DNA of 64,000 bases from Priapulus caudatus (Eukaryota; Priapulida; Priapulimorpha; Priapulimorphida; Priapulidae): positions 493,799-557,798 of the forward strand of contig NW_014577095.1 of NCBI RefSeq assembly GCF_000485595.1. The letters are read 5' to 3'. Of the stretch, positions 36,347 through 49,400 are shown one piece after another. The notes under the pieces were generated by a model, which worked only from the letters and a program-made list of their open reading frames with translations, had not been told where the DNA came from and did not search any database. A program made the translations under genes and the position numbers. Numbering within the stretch: the stretch's first letter is position 1; each line of letters opens with the position of its first letter.

Positions 36347-36459
36347 CTAAAAATAGCGGAAGCTGTCGATGGCGCCGGATGAGTGGTGCTGCTGCTGCGG
36401 AGGAGCGCTGGAGGTGCGAGACTTCATGCTCCAGCTGAGCCACGGAAGCATGGCCTGAT
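36347..36459 (-). CDS. Candidate terminal exon of an unidentified gene
   Basis: On the minus strand a possible acceptor (CGCCGTAG at 36460-36461) precedes an open frame ending APPQQQHHSSGAIDSFRYF and a TAG stop at 36347-36349. The Gln/His/Ser-rich tail with an aromatic C-terminus looks protein-like, but I cannot assign a family. A second frame is also open, so chance is a real alternative. Confidence 0.18.
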
Positions 36460-36539
36460 CTACGGCGACGTGGGTGGAGAGCGCGCAGCGACACCAGCTG
36501 AATCATGATGGTACACAGCGACAATTAACGACAGAAATA

Positions 36540-39500
36540 GCTAGCACGAAAGAGAGGGGGAGTGAGGGGGAGGAAAGGAGAGAGGTAGAGAGAAGAGACG
36601 GAGAGAAAGTGGGCAAGGAAAAGAGACCGAAACAAAGAAGCGAGTGAGAGATAGACTGGTGGGGAGGGAGGGAGGAATGGAGGAAGGAAGAGAGAAGCGA
36701 TGGAGAGAAGGGATAGAGTGAGGAGAAGGAAAAACGAGGTAAGGGAGAGAGAGACGCTCGCTCTTTGCTCTGTCCGGGAAGCAGTAGGCGTGTCAAGCCC
36801 ACCAACGTCAAGTCACACGTAGTGCGCGCAGGCCGTGAAACACACCGACACGTTAGCTGATAGTGTCAATCAGTGTAATAATATTGACGACCTATTAGGA
36901 GGCGGTTGCGCCCATCTAACCCCGGAGAAATACGTTAAACATGTTGTCACACTTGATGAAATGTAGAGTGAAATGATTCGTAGTTCTAACTACGTCTCCT
37001 TGGCTAAATTGCGGCCGACTTCTTTCGCAGAGAGACAACTTGAGACGAACTTACTAACTCTACCCACACTAACAAGACTATACAATAGGTAAATAAATAA
37101 TTTGTGTATAATCTGCTATTGATACTGGCGAATAGAACCAAAGATACTCAACTGCATCCTGCAGTCAGTTGGTGCGGTGCAACGCGATTCGTAGTTCATT
37201 ACAAAATAAATAATCGTCCGATGGAATCATTAACGATCTTGCATGATTTCTAATCACTCACGGTTTACAAAATACATACACGCGCATGCGCGCACACACG
37301 CGCGCACGCACGCACGTACACTAACATGCACAACACACACAATTAACACAACACGCACGCCCGCCCGCAGACACACGCACGAACACATGCACGCAGATAC
37401 ACACACGCGCGCACGCACGCATGCACGCACTCAATTACGCATACACGTACTCACTCACGCACGCACGCGCGCACACACGTACACATGCATGCAGGCGCTC
37501 ACGGCAGCTGCTCACTATCAGCTATGCACAGCAAGACTGTGCTGCGACGTAATCCCTACCGGCATGATGCGTCCGGACATAATGCCACTTGAGATCACGT
37601 TACTGGACATTACGTAACCGGGTATGATCATTGTGGTCAGAGTAGGGCGCAACGAATTGTTGCTCTGTTTGCATATGTAGGCCGCTTTTGTACTAATTGC
37701 CTACATTTACGTTGGGAGTGATGAAAACAGGAGAAGCTAAAAACTACGGATTATCATTAGAAATAAAGGCATGATAACATGATATGGCAAGCAGCTAAGT
37801 AACGAGGCAGCATTTTTAAGATGAGCATACAATTGTAACCTTGACGTAATATTTTAGTCTCTGTTATGCGTTTTTTTAAACATGGATCACACAAAAAGTT
37901 GTTGTGTTGCACCGCGCCTGTAATAATTAAACGGTGGTTTGATATTTTGTTGGGGGATAAATTTGAGGTGCACTATAGTCTAATGAAAAATGTTTGCGTG
38001 ATGAATAACAACAGTGTTATGCCATAAAAGAGGAAGATTGTGCCATTTTAATTATCTGTGAACCGGTAAATACCAAATATTTTTTGGGGATTCGGAAATG
38101 AAAATGGGAATTGCGATATTTATTATTTGGGAACTGGGAAATAGCATATTTTTTACCAGGGGCACTGAAATTGCCCCCTTCTTATAGACAGTGAATAATT
38201 AAGTAGATTTGCTCGTAATGTGTCATTTTCGTTCATTCTGAAGAAAATGCATTCATTAACCGTCCCCGCAAATTGTTAGTGTCGTTATTATACAATAATT
38301 CAATTAAACGAAAAAATTATGAGGCATACCTTTCTAGGTTGCATGCAAAAAAATCCGCTTCTAAATAATTAAAATCCCCAATAATCTTCCTCTTTCCTAA
38401 CCCGCTCTGATATTCCAGAGTATCTAAGCCCAATGAAACATACTGACTCGGCAAATGTATATAGATTACAGGATCTTTCACACTGCTTGACAGACGATCC
38501 GTGTATTTCACGATTCAAATCACATCTGGCTATGATCATCTTTAATTGCTTCATTGCCTTTGAAATGAGGGGCGGGCGACAGATTGCGCTTGATTTGAAC
38601 GAAATCGAAATAATGAACCCATACGGACGCGTATTATGTAGCTCTTTAACCTCGAAAGAGGTAACCATGTACCGCACACAGCTTCATTTGTTTCTAAAAC
38701 CTGCGCGTCTACGTGTAAAACATGAAGATGGTCTTTTAACTGAACCCGATTTCTTCGTGAAAGCGTGTCGCCAAGGCCTAGTTTACCTAACGATACAATA
38801 TAGTACTTACTGTGCGTCCGATGGAATCGGTACGCAAACACGCAATGCAAACCGAGGCGGCGATAACCACGTTATACGACGAGCGGCAAAGAAAAACGAG
38901 CGGTCACAATCAGCGAAAGCAGACAACCTTACACGTTAAACCGCATGTACGCAACTTCCGCCGTCTAGCTAACGTATTTTTTTTTATTTCCCATCAGGGA
39001 ACATCCACTAATAACATGCGCTAGCTACTACAGACTGAGTACTCACAATTTCTGACGATATCTACGGAAAAACTGGTAGTCACTGAGCCCGCCACTTTTG
39101 TGCCGTCAGCTGCCGCTTTACGCTCTCGCAGGACGACGGGAGAATTAGGAACTTAGAAATGGAGGAGAGCCGTCAGGGGCAACATACGAGCCAGTCGGCA
39201 CGCTGCCAGCCTTCACGGTTTCGGCTCGCCAAGCATTCGCCGTACAGGAATACACATACACGTCTGTAGCGAACGAAACCTATAACGTTACCAGCATCTT
39301 TACTCCGTGGAAAGCAACTAATCTTCAATAATATTTCAATAATAATTCAATAATTAAAGTACCAATGAAAACCGTTATAAGGAATAACATAGCTAATTAT
39401 AATTAGTAAATGGCTTCATCCATCACACCGCGTGCAGACGGCGCTCAGCATAATCATGATTAAGTAGGCAACAACAAAACATCGCGCTAAGACCACCAGC

Positions 39501-40970
39501 ACACGTTAGACAAGCGTTCGTGCAACTAGCTTCAGCTAGCGCAATGTTTTACCTGGCGCGTTGCCATGTCTCTTGACTTACAGTCTCACACCAGTATGGC
39601 TGAGTATTAATAATAATGCATAATTTGTATTAATATAATGCAAGTTTTTCTTACGGGAGATTATTTTTAATATCAGATATTAAAAATACAATTAGCTTAC
39701 AAGCTACAATATCTAAAAGGAGCGAACGTTTTAATAACATTGTTTGGGATTACAACTATGCTTCGCTTTCATATACACTAACATGGCTTAGATTATACAT
39801 TCACGTGTTCCAAAAATAAAGGTTATTAATGAATAATTTATTACATATTTCATTCTACCTAATTACCAATGTAATAATTTATATTTTCAGTACAAATCCT
39901 TGAGCATAACTTAGTTGATTAACCTCTTCGGACATATATGTGTGTGGATCAATTCATACAGCATTGCGTTGCGATGCGTTGTGTTACTTGACATTTTATT
40001 TCATTGCATTAATTGCATTTTTTAATTTTATTACATTGCGCTGTGGTGTATTTCATTTCATCGCAATTACTTGAATTATATTGCGTTGCATTACATTGTA
40101 TTGTATTGTAATCTGGTGTACGGTTGTTTGTCTGTCGTGATTGTTCACACACGTGTGTGCGTGCGTCTGTGCGTGCGTGCGCGTACCTGAGCGCGTAGTA
40201 CGTATAGTTGTGTAAAATTCTGTGCTGGCGCTGCACGGGTGTATATCCATGTATGCTTGCGGAAATTGGTTCGAACGCACTTACATGCGTCAGTCCGCGC
40301 GTGTGAGTGCGTGCGTGAATGCGTGCCTACTCGTTTGTACATTGCTTTGCGCTCAAAAATGCCATAGGCCATTCACCGGCCTACGTAAATATTTCATAGC
40401 AACAGAAATCGCAATTTGCTCTAAATATGAATTTACCACGCATTTAATAACTAGTCGTAAGTTTAAAATACAGTTTTTGTTTAAACATGTTCGTGTCGAT
40501 GCTAAGACGCCCGCAGACACTCGCACGCACCCACGCACCGCGCACTGGTGCTGCCAATCCATCCGGGATGTTACTCTAATAAATTGATAATTTTTGACCT
40601 GGCATGTTGCTTCAGCTCAACGTCGGTGTTTATCGGCTCTCGATGTTGACGATGATGGGCGATAGGAACAACAAACAAAACAGCTACATAATATTACAAA
40701 ACAACTGTTAACGAAGCAGGAAAAAATAGGTTGCCTTAAATGTTTTTAGAGCAAGCCGAGTCAAACACTCAGTGCATATGCTAGGCTGGCGGCAGCACAG
40801 GCCACAGGGGCGGTAACATAGCAGAATGGTTAGTTTAAAGCCAGGCTATAGCTAGAAAGCTGGGATCATCCGTCAAGGCCAACAATAAATTGGCCAAATT
40901 ATTTAATGGACAGCTGCAGAGAACAAACTTTATTCTTGACATCACAATCAAGTCATACGTCATCAGTATT
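36540..40970. other. No confidently recognised gene
   Basis: This stretch holds a purine-rich segment (36540-36770), a CACG-rich tract (37275-37500), and AT-rich single-copy DNA. The longest frame, 38433-38939 on the plus strand, is 168 codons and complex in composition but resembles no family I know; it may be chance or a decayed coding region. Confidence 0.4.
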
Positions 40971-40981
40971 CTAGCAAATAC

Positions 40982-41042
40982 CAAGAGTAGATAATAACAC
41001 TTTCTTTAAGAGTAGATAATAACACTGTTATTATCTACTCTT
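40982..41042. mobile_element. 61-bp palindromic mini-element with 8-bp target-site duplication
   Basis: The termini CAAGAGTAGATAATAACA and their inverted copy at the right end (TGTTATTATCTACTCTT) are perfect over 17 bp, and a third direct copy of the motif lies inside at about 41009. GCAAATAC occurs immediately outside both ends (40974-40981 and 41043-41050). If the final G is counted in the element, the duplication is 7 bp. The size of duplication and a CA-initial terminus suggest a minimal hAT-type element. Confidence 0.7.
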
Positions 41043-41054
41043 GCAAATACTGAG

Positions 41055-42885
41055 ATGATAGATGATTTGATGAAAGAAAAATTAAAAGAAGCCGGACAAA
41101 TTACATAAACGAGAAAAAGAACGGAAAAAAGGATGGAAACGTTGGATATAGGGGGGGGGGGATATAGGGAGAAACGGAGGGCAGAAAAGTCGAGCGTGAG
41201 AAAGAATGGGGAAGCGAGCAAGTAAGAGAGAGCGAGAGATAGAGGAAAAAATCCAATTTTGCCTCCCAATTCAAACAATAGCAAGCTCACTCGCAAACGA
41301 GTATCCAGGGTCGCACCCCACTTGAAATTAGCTGTATAGAGTAGCTACGTTCAAGTTGGTCTTGCCAAGAATAACTCATGGCCACCCCAGGAAAAATATA
41401 GCGCAGGTCAAGGATGGTTAGAGCATCATAGAATCCTCCTGTGAAAACGAAAAAAGCTATCCCGCCCAACGTGGATGACATATTAACTAGTAATAAATAT
41501 AGAATTCACAACTTCACGCCTTGCAATATGATTCAGTATGATTTGCAACAGCAAAGTTAACATCATTTGTTTTGGGAATTTCTGATAAAATGACGATCAT
41601 ACTTGTTAACGTTTATCGTTGATACTGCAAATGCCCTAATAAATACTCACATATTTACTAACGTGAAATCTGGTCATTTGGATTGTCGCGACAAGTTTTT
41701 TTCTCATGGCATAGACATATCTGTAAACAGTTGTACGCGAGATATCAACCTTGTTTTCACTGTCAAAGTGATTCTGGCCTTTCTTCATAATAAATGTTAA
41801 TTAATTACGCGTGCACTATCGCGATATTACAGTCGCGGGTGAACGTGACCAATTTTATCAAACTGTCGCTCTCGTATTGAATCGGAATCTAGAATATCAG
41901 TTGCGAAATTAATCATAAATCCTCGAGAACAGTCCCGACAGTGGCCTTTTTAGCAGATTTCCTTACAATCGTCTTCTAATCTTATTGCAGTTGGCAGCAG
42001 GAGAACCTTGCCCACAGAATGTAAGGCGAAAACAATATTACCCCAAGAATTACATGGATAGAAAACATTTACAATTACTGTCAACGATATTCGCTGAAAC
42101 GTGCCCGAACCAGCAGGAGCGGAAAGTGTTACAAACAACGCACACTGCGAGTCTGTGGAATGTATCGTCAAAATACCGTGCTGCCACCTACAGGCTCAAT
42201 GCATAGCTAACCCAGACTAGGCATTAATCTGTCTCGAAATATTCATCCATTAACCAAGCACACTAGCGCAATACTCACATTTCTGATTAAACATGATTTC
42301 CACACATTTTCACTTATATCCCTATTATGCCTGAACAATGTATCACTACAAATACACTATCTTCAATAAATTATTTTATTGCAGTCGTGACAATCGTACA
42401 AGGGTTCTGACAATAACTTGAAAAAAACACCATACGATTATCGTGATGCATCTTTTTTTTACAGACTGCAACAAACAAAACATTTTCAAAATTCGCAAAT
42501 TCTGATACATATTTAACATTATATTGCCAATGCACGCTGTTTTGTCTATGTCTATTTTCATAACTTTTTAAACGTTCTCACGCTAGGTTCCGCCTTTCTG
42601 GAACAGTCATGACCCGCGTTAGGCAAGTAATGCGTTTTTACGGGAAATCTTTCAGCTAAAAGATGAACTAGAATGTCAATCATGCATGAATGCAAAAAAA
42701 CGAGTGCAATCTAATTGTTTTTAATTTGAACGTCTATAATAGTAACTTAACCGTTTTTCGCGGGATATAACTACTGACGGGGTATGAGGAATGAATAATA
42801 ATAGAATATATTAGATGTACGCACATGTAGATTACGTTAAAAAAAAGAGCGCTGCACACACACATAGATTTTAGAAGTCAACTAA
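41055..42885. other. No recognisable gene
   Basis: AT-rich single-copy sequence with a G10 run at about 41151. A frame at 41985-42206 follows an acceptor-like TTATTGCAG but encodes nothing recognisable. Confidence 0.45.
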
Positions 42886-42895
42886 CAACACACAT

Positions 42896-43020
42896 CGTTA
42901 CCGGTGCGATGGCTCAGGGCACGCATTAGATAAATGTAGGTTCCGCAAAAACGAAATGTAACTTTTGTTCAGTTGAGGCCAACATTGAGAAAGCTTGTTT
43001 CAAAAAGAAAAACAGCAGGG
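42896..43020 (+). pseudogene. Gag nucleocapsid zinc-knuckle remnant
   Basis: A cysteine-histidine pattern YRCDGSGHALDKC followed by CRFRK-type residues matches the knuckle spacing of Gypsy Gag. A TAA stop interrupts it just before a second Cys-rich segment. The upstream part of Gag is missing. Confidence 0.6.
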
Positions 43021-43204
43021 CGAAGAAAACCCAATAAACCGATCGCAGAAAACAACAACAGCGAACGGTTCACAATGTTGACCAACAGTCAGATGAATCT
43101 GATGATTTACAATACAGCGGCATTCAGCACATGCGAGTAAATAAGGTAAATTCATCAACAAGGCAAATGACGTTGATCACAATCTAAATGACGTTAAGGT
43201 TCCA

Positions 43205-43680
43205 ATGGAACAGGACACGGAGGCTTCATACAACATCATGAACCAACAAGATTCCATGAAGTATTTCAATAACGCGAAGCTAGGCGACGCTAAGGACGAT
43301 TTCGCAACGTATTCAGGAGAGAGAATTAAGTGTCTCGGTTCATACAAGGTGCACATTACCTACAATGTTCATGAGGTGAACCACGAAATATACGTTGTAG
43401 AAAAGGGAGGGCCTCTCTTATTCGGTATATCGTGGCTGGGAAAGATCAAACTACTGTGGAACGAGATATTCGGCATGGAAGTATACGCGACTACGAACGT
43501 GACGTCACGCACAGACGAAACGAGGCAAGGGCGTGTTAACAATCTGATCGAAAAGTTCCCGGAATTGTTCTCCGACAAGGTTGGACATTTAAAGGGGAAT
43601 GTAGGGCGACTACACCTGGAGGAGAACGCGACTCCGAAATTCTGCAAGGCAAGGAACACGTGTGCCTTACTCCATTCGCC
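43205..43680 (+). pseudogene. Protease-like segment and start of reverse transcriptase
   Basis: The segment DTEASYNIM occupies the place of the aspartic-protease D-T/S-G-A motif, with Glu where Gly is expected. GISWLGKIKLLW resembles the end of the retroviral-type protease fold. FPELFSDKVGHLKG begins the polymerase linker. The frame is lost near 43665 and the polymerase continues in another frame. Confidence 0.75.
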
Positions 43681-44380
43681 CCGTGGTGGAATTGGAGTTG
43701 GAAAAGCTGGGAAAAATAAACATTATCAGTGATTGGGCCACGCCTGTTGTGCCAATTATTAAGGCTGATAAATATGTAAGATTATGCGGAGACTACAGTG
43801 TAACCTTAAACCCAGTGCTGCGCCCAGACAAACACCCAATGCCCAGGATTGAGGATGTTTTCGCAAAGTTAGCTGGCGGCGAGAAGTTTACCAATTTCGA
43901 TCTGAAAAATGCGCATCTGCATTTGGAAATGGACGATAAGTCAAAGGACTTGCCATCATAAACACGCACAAGGGTCTGTACCGAGTGAGCAGGCTCCAAT
44001 ACGGGGCCAAACCCACGACTGGAATGTGACAACGGCTAATGGAACAGGTTCTACAAGGAATTCCTGGAGTCGAATTCATCTAGGATGACATATTCATGAC
44101 TGAAACGATGGGGAGCACTTGACAAGATTAGAGAGTCTTCACACGGCTTAGCGAACACGGGCTAGTGCTGAACGCAAAGAAATGTAAATTCTTGCAGCCT
44201 AGTGTGGCATTTATGGGTCACATCATCGACAGGGACGGTTTGCGTAAGTCACAGGATAAGGTGGACGCGTTAGTAAACGCACCTGCACCGACGGATGTCC
44301 AGACACTTCGTTCGTTCTTTGGTTTGTTGAACTATTATCATAGATTCCTGCCTCTCGTCAGCAATTTACCCCCTCAATCA
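43662..44380 (+). pseudogene. Reverse transcriptase domain, broken
   Basis: The fingers and palm are readable as SDWATPVVPIIK, RLCGDYSVTLNP and FTNFDLKNAHLHL. A stop follows near 43959 and another near 44027. The catalytic YxDD region carries a stop codon in place of the tyrosine (44081-44083). The thumb follows as KKCKFLQPSVAFMGH and LRSFFGLLNYYHRFLP, so three or more lesions inactivate it. Confidence 0.9.
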
Positions 44381-44479
44381 GTTGCTACAAAGGGAAAAGA
44401 CTTGATAATGGACAAAGGAGTGCCAGGACGCTTTCAAAAGGGCCAAGTTAAGGATTGCGGAAGAGCAAGTGTTGGCACA

Positions 44480-44960
44480 CTACAATCCAAAATTACCGAT
44501 AAAACTAGCTACGGTATAGGTGCTGTATTATCGCACGTTATGGGAGGAGAAGAGAGACCTGTCGCATTCGTTCGCATCTCGCAGTTTGTCCATAGCGGAA
44601 AAGAACTATGCACAAATAGACAACGAAGCGCTTGGAATTGTCTAAGGTGTTCAGAAATTTTCATACCTGATAGGAAGAAAATTTACGCTGCTAACGGGCA
44701 ATCGACCACTTACGCGGTTGTTCAACCCGTCGAAAAAAATTCCAACTACAGCGGCTGCGAGATTGACGTGACAAGTGATATATTTGAGGGGATTTGACTA
44801 CGAGATACAATATCGACAAAGCGTGGATCAAGCTAACGCGGACGCACTGTCGCGATTACCTTTGCCATGCAAAGTGAGTAAATCTGAGAAACCAGACGAC
44901 TGGAAGCTGTTCCACACTGACTGTTTCGCTGTACTGCCTGTATCTATCAAAACAAATTAA
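44480..44960 (+). pseudogene. RNase H domain and connection, broken
   Basis: DKTSYGIGAVLSH is the RNase H start, with altered residues next to the catalytic Asp position. GFDYEIQYRQSVDQANADAL and SRLP mark its conserved end. Frame changes occur between these parts. Confidence 0.85.
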
Positions 44961-44994
44961 GGAACAAACACGATGTGACCGGACACTATCGCAT

Positions 44995-45837
44995 GTTGTT
45001 ATGTATGTACGATATGGCTGGCCTAGCAAACGGGAGCCTGAATTTGAAGCGGATTACAGACGACGCAATGAATTGTTTCTGGTTGAAGATTGTGTTTTGT
45101 CGGGAAATCAAGTTGTGATACCCCCAAAGCTACAAGGAACATCTCGGTGTAGTGCAAATGAAGTCAGTTGCACGCGGATACTTCTGGTGGCCTAGAATGG
45201 ACTAGCAGGATGAAGCGATAGCGAAGTCATGCCCAGGATGTCAACTGGTGCAAAAGGAAGCACCTAAAGCACCACTACACTCATGGGAATGGTCAGAAGG
45301 AGTAACACATGTTAATTCTGCACCTTATCATCCCGCCACTAATGGCTTCGCTGAGCGATTTGTGCAATCGTTCAAGAACGGGCTGAAAACTGCCAAGTTT
45401 TATAAGGATGACAAGTAACTGAAATTGGACAATTTCATGATGTACTACAAGAACGCACCTCATGCAACGACAGGAGTTAGTCCTGAACAGTTACCCCTGA
45501 AGCGAAACCTGAGAACGCGACTTGCCTTGATTAAACCTGATATAAAGCGAAAAGTGTCCGAAAGGCAAACGACACAAAGTGGATTACAGAATTCGGAATT
45601 GGTAAAACAGTGTTAGTCAGAGATTACAGAGGAAGCGACAAATGGGTTACTGGCAAAATTGTTGGATCGCTTGGTCCCCTTTCCTATTCTGATAAAACAC
45701 AGGAAGGTAGATTGTGGAAGAGACATGTTGAACAAATAAGAGAAATTCTACTACCAACGCGCAAAAGCCTATCCACGGATTGGCCGCGGTCAAGTTCGCT
45801 AGGGAGTGCAGCTACATTAGATAATGAACCACAGTGA
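44995..45837 (+). pseudogene. Integrase, internally deleted
   Basis: The N-terminal zinc-binding part is present only in fragments (CPGCQLVQKEAPKAP). It then jumps from SWEWSEGVTHVNSAPYHP, removing the usual ~100 residues with the first two catalytic acidic positions. The remainder (ATNGFAERFVQSFKNG, TGVSPEQLPLKRNLRTRL) and the C-terminal GSDKWVTGKIV region follow, with a stop near 45418. Confidence 0.85.
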
Positions 45838-45840
45838 TCA

Positions 45841-46250
45841 GCTCATAATAATTCTTCTACTGTTCATATTACACAATTACTTTAGCTCAGTTACAAGGAG
45901 TTATGTACATACACAAAAGCTATATGCTTCACAAGTATTAATACGTATATACATCTGACACATCTACCACACGACTCTATTGGCAACAAATCCCCAACAA
46001 AATAAATTGCAATTTTTTCATCCACCCTTTTCTCCCATATATCCTGTACCTATAATACTCATTATTGTATAGACAGATAATCACAGCAGAAACAACGAAA
46101 AACAATAGGCCATTCATGTATGTGTAAATGTGCAAACTCCGAAGGAATCCAACCAATTAAAACCGTTTTTGAACACAGCATGTTTCTCCCCCTCTCCATC
46201 GGCGCATCGCCTGTGATCTATCAGAGGTTGCGATGTCTGCAAACTGCATT
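45841..46250. other. Spacer and likely alpha-SNAP 3' UTR
   Basis: AT-rich DNA between the retroelement and the alpha-SNAP stop codon. I see no AATAAA on the minus strand here, so the poly(A) site is unresolved. Confidence 0.4.
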
Positions 46251-46400
46251 CTATCGTAGATCCGGCTCCTCACTGATAGAGCGTTTTATACGCAGCAACA
46301 TCGTTGTGAACCACGGATCAAGCCGCGAGATCTTATCATGTGCCCTCACTATCTCTGTGAAGTCCTCGACGCTTTCCTCCTCCAGAGCGATAAGCAGCTT
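46251..46400 (-). CDS. NAPA: alpha-SNAP exon 9 (terminal)
   Basis: Acceptor CTTGCAG. Codes [18 protein letters not shown] and on to the C-terminal EEPDLR, with TAG at 46251-46253. Confidence 0.95.
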   Translation of the reverse strand, partial: KLLIALEEESVEDFTEIVRAHDKISRLDPWFTTMLLRIKRSISEEPDLR

Positions 46401-49400
46401 CTGCAAGACAAACAGTTTCATCGTTTTCAGTTCGTCAGTTCCCAGTTCTCGCTTTCGTTTTTAAGCAATACAATATAAAACAAACAATTAAGAGCTCAAC
46501 GTGAGTGATGTTTCCTATGCTTTCTGCAGATTATAGCCCCGAACACACTAAGCGACTTTCACCGGCGATTGAGTCGCCTGACTCAATCGCCGGTGAAAAT
46601 CGCCTAGTGTGTCCAGTGAGTCGATGGCAATTTTTGAGTCGGGCGACTCAATCGGGTGATTATTTGAGTCGCGCGACTACAATCGCCTAGTGTGTCCGGG
46701 TCGGCGAATGAGTTGCCAGAATGTACAATTCATCAGCCAATCAAACGGTGCCATTTTCAATCATGTGACGCCGAAAAATCGCCGATGAATCGAGCTGAAA
46801 ATCGCCTATTGTATCCACTCAGTCGCCCGACTCAGTCGCCCTAATCAGTCGCCCGACTCAGTCGCCCGACTCAGTCACCCGACTCAATCGCCTGAAAAAT
46901 CGCCTAGTGTGTCCCAAGCTTAAGAGACACTGGTTAGGGCATTATTCCATATTTGACACTGCAACAATGACACAACATCTCTTAGTGATACTTCCAGTAG
47001 AGACAATCAACTGCAAACTTATCTGTGGACATTTAACAGCTGAAAGCAATGAGATTCGCATGGCATCACACAAGTGCTTAAGAAATAAGTAGGAAAAACT
47101 GTTTTCATAACTATGTTACCTTTAGAAATGTGCATTCCCTTGAATCTATGAAGGCAGGAAACATCTCCTCGTACCTGTTCAGCGCATGCTGACGAACAAA
47201 TGTAAACGATACCTGGTGTAGATTATTTCCAGCAAAGATTATTTCAATAATGGAATTTTAAATAGGAGAAAATTTCACTGTTCCACGTTGTCATATATAT
47301 CACCATGTATTTCATAAACTTTTTTTCAGTACTACTCCACACAGACCCATTTTAGAGTAAACTAATGCGCAGAGTAACATGGCTTGTACATCATGCACCT
47401 ACGTACGAACACCATTTTAATGAGTGATTGCACCTGATGGAGCTCAGATGAGCTAACAATTACCGACAGAAATGCAAACTGCAAAATTTTACATAACAAA
47501 GGGCCAATTTTCTAGCGGCACATAGTGAATTTTTAGGATTCTATTGTTGGATAAACACTTTTATAGGGAGTGTTCATTGCAAAAATCACAGAAGGGAACA
47601 TGACTCTCAGGCTTATCATGTGACAGGAATGAAGAGGTTTTGCTACGATCATGCGCAGAACATTGCTTGTACTTGTATATGTCTCTTACCTGACCATTGA
47701 GAACGTCAACACACATGTGACATAGAGCTGCCCGGAAGAAATGTTCCTTGGCTCCCCACTTGAGCAGTGTGGAGTCTATAGATGCAGTCCCAATCTGACC
47801 AAATATAAATGAGGACTAGTACATCTTTTCAAGCTCCCAAAAAATAATGTTAATCTATGAAAACGTGTCGAATTTGGTCTTCAACACACGTGTGCTGATT
47901 AAAAACTGTATAACAAGACTGACTAACATTCATGACATAATAAATAGTATAAAGTAGTGATGTCGCCCGACTCACCGACGAAAGATGGCAGCACATTACA
48001 CCAAACCACCTGGTGCTTACCTTTTCATATATTTCTATAGCTCGCTCGTAATGCTCCATTTTTGCCGAGTTTTGTGCCACTTTCAGGTAGCATTTGTTAG
48101 CAGAGGCTGTTGACTGTTCTGCATCATAGTAGTCACCTGCTATCTGATAATGCTCCACAGCCTGTAGATCACAAGCTCTGCATTAGTCTTCTAGGGAGGG
48201 AAGAAGGGAGTGAGGGAGGCAGGGAGAGAAGGGGAGAGGGAGGGAGGCAGAGAGGGAGAGATGGAGGGAGGGCAAGAAGGAGGGAGATAGGGAAGGAGGG
48301 AGAGAGGGCGATGGAGAGAGGGAGGGAGGGGGAGAGGGAGGGAGGCAGAAAGGGAGAGATGGAAGGAGGGCGAAAGGGAGGGAGAGAGGGAGATAGGGAG
48401 GGAGGGAGGGAGGGAGACGGAGAGAAGGAGGGAGGGCGAGAGGAAGGGAGAGAAGGAGATAGGGAGGGAGACAGAGAGAAGGAGGGAGGGCGAGAGGAAG
48501 AGAGAGAAAGAGGGAGAGAGAGATAATCTGGAGCCTGGTTTCTATCTTCTAAGCAAATAGGTTTCTCTTCTAGGCTGTCTATAAACAGTGAGAGGTTTTA
48601 ACAGTCAACTACTCAGCTTAGGGCTTCACCAGAAGCTTGTTATCCTGTTTCCCCTTACCTTATCTACATCTAAGATATTAGTCTCGTATAGTTCAGCCAT
48701 TGTGATGTGATGTTTGGCAGCCATTGAAAACCGGCCCTAGAGAGAATCCACAGTGAAGTCTTACAGAGTAGTCACACAAGTTAAATGCATAATAGATACT
48801 CACACAATTACATGAATACAACCTGCCAAATTATCAGTGGCCACAAATAAGGGCAAGTGAAATATTTCTATAATATTATGTGAAAATTAGTGAAAATTAG
48901 TGTATATTTAATTGTAACATTTTTGTTTAAAAAATATATATAAATCCTATTGTGATAACATTTATTAAAAATCATGTGTGAGTCATTGTAATTAAAATAA
49001 TACTTGTTTATTTCTTGTACACAAAAATTGATTACATAAATTAGGTCAGCAGTTTTTCACTTTTTGTACCAGTTTATGTTACCAGCAAAAACCTAGCCAA
49101 TTCATGGCAGTTAAAAATTATTTTATCGAGGTATAGTGACATTCTGAAAATTCCTGGACTATATGCTTGCTGCTATAGTACTGTACTTACAAAGTATTAG
49201 CCCTAACAGAGCTACAGCTACAGACTATTACAGCCTTGCTTACTTTAGATGTCAGCAAATCTACTGCTTTTGTGTAACACCTTATCGCTTCTGAAAAATG
49301 CAAAAGAGTAAGTGTAATTTTCGGCATTTTGTGGTCTACAATTTTACTCACAATCAATAACATAAAAGTTGGTATAGAACACAAACCCATAAAATCCGAA

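Larger units (their letters stand above)
42895..45840 (+). mobile_element. Decayed Gypsy-type LTR retroelement (internal region)
   Basis: Recognisable in order are a Gag zinc-knuckle remnant, an aspartic-protease-like segment, reverse transcriptase, RNase H, and a truncated integrase with its C-terminal region, the order typical of Metaviridae/Gypsy. Frameshifts, several stops and an internal integrase deletion show it cannot encode a working polyprotein. No LTR was identified by eye at either side. The element lies tail to tail with alpha-SNAP, about 0.4 kb from its stop codon. Confidence 0.9.
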
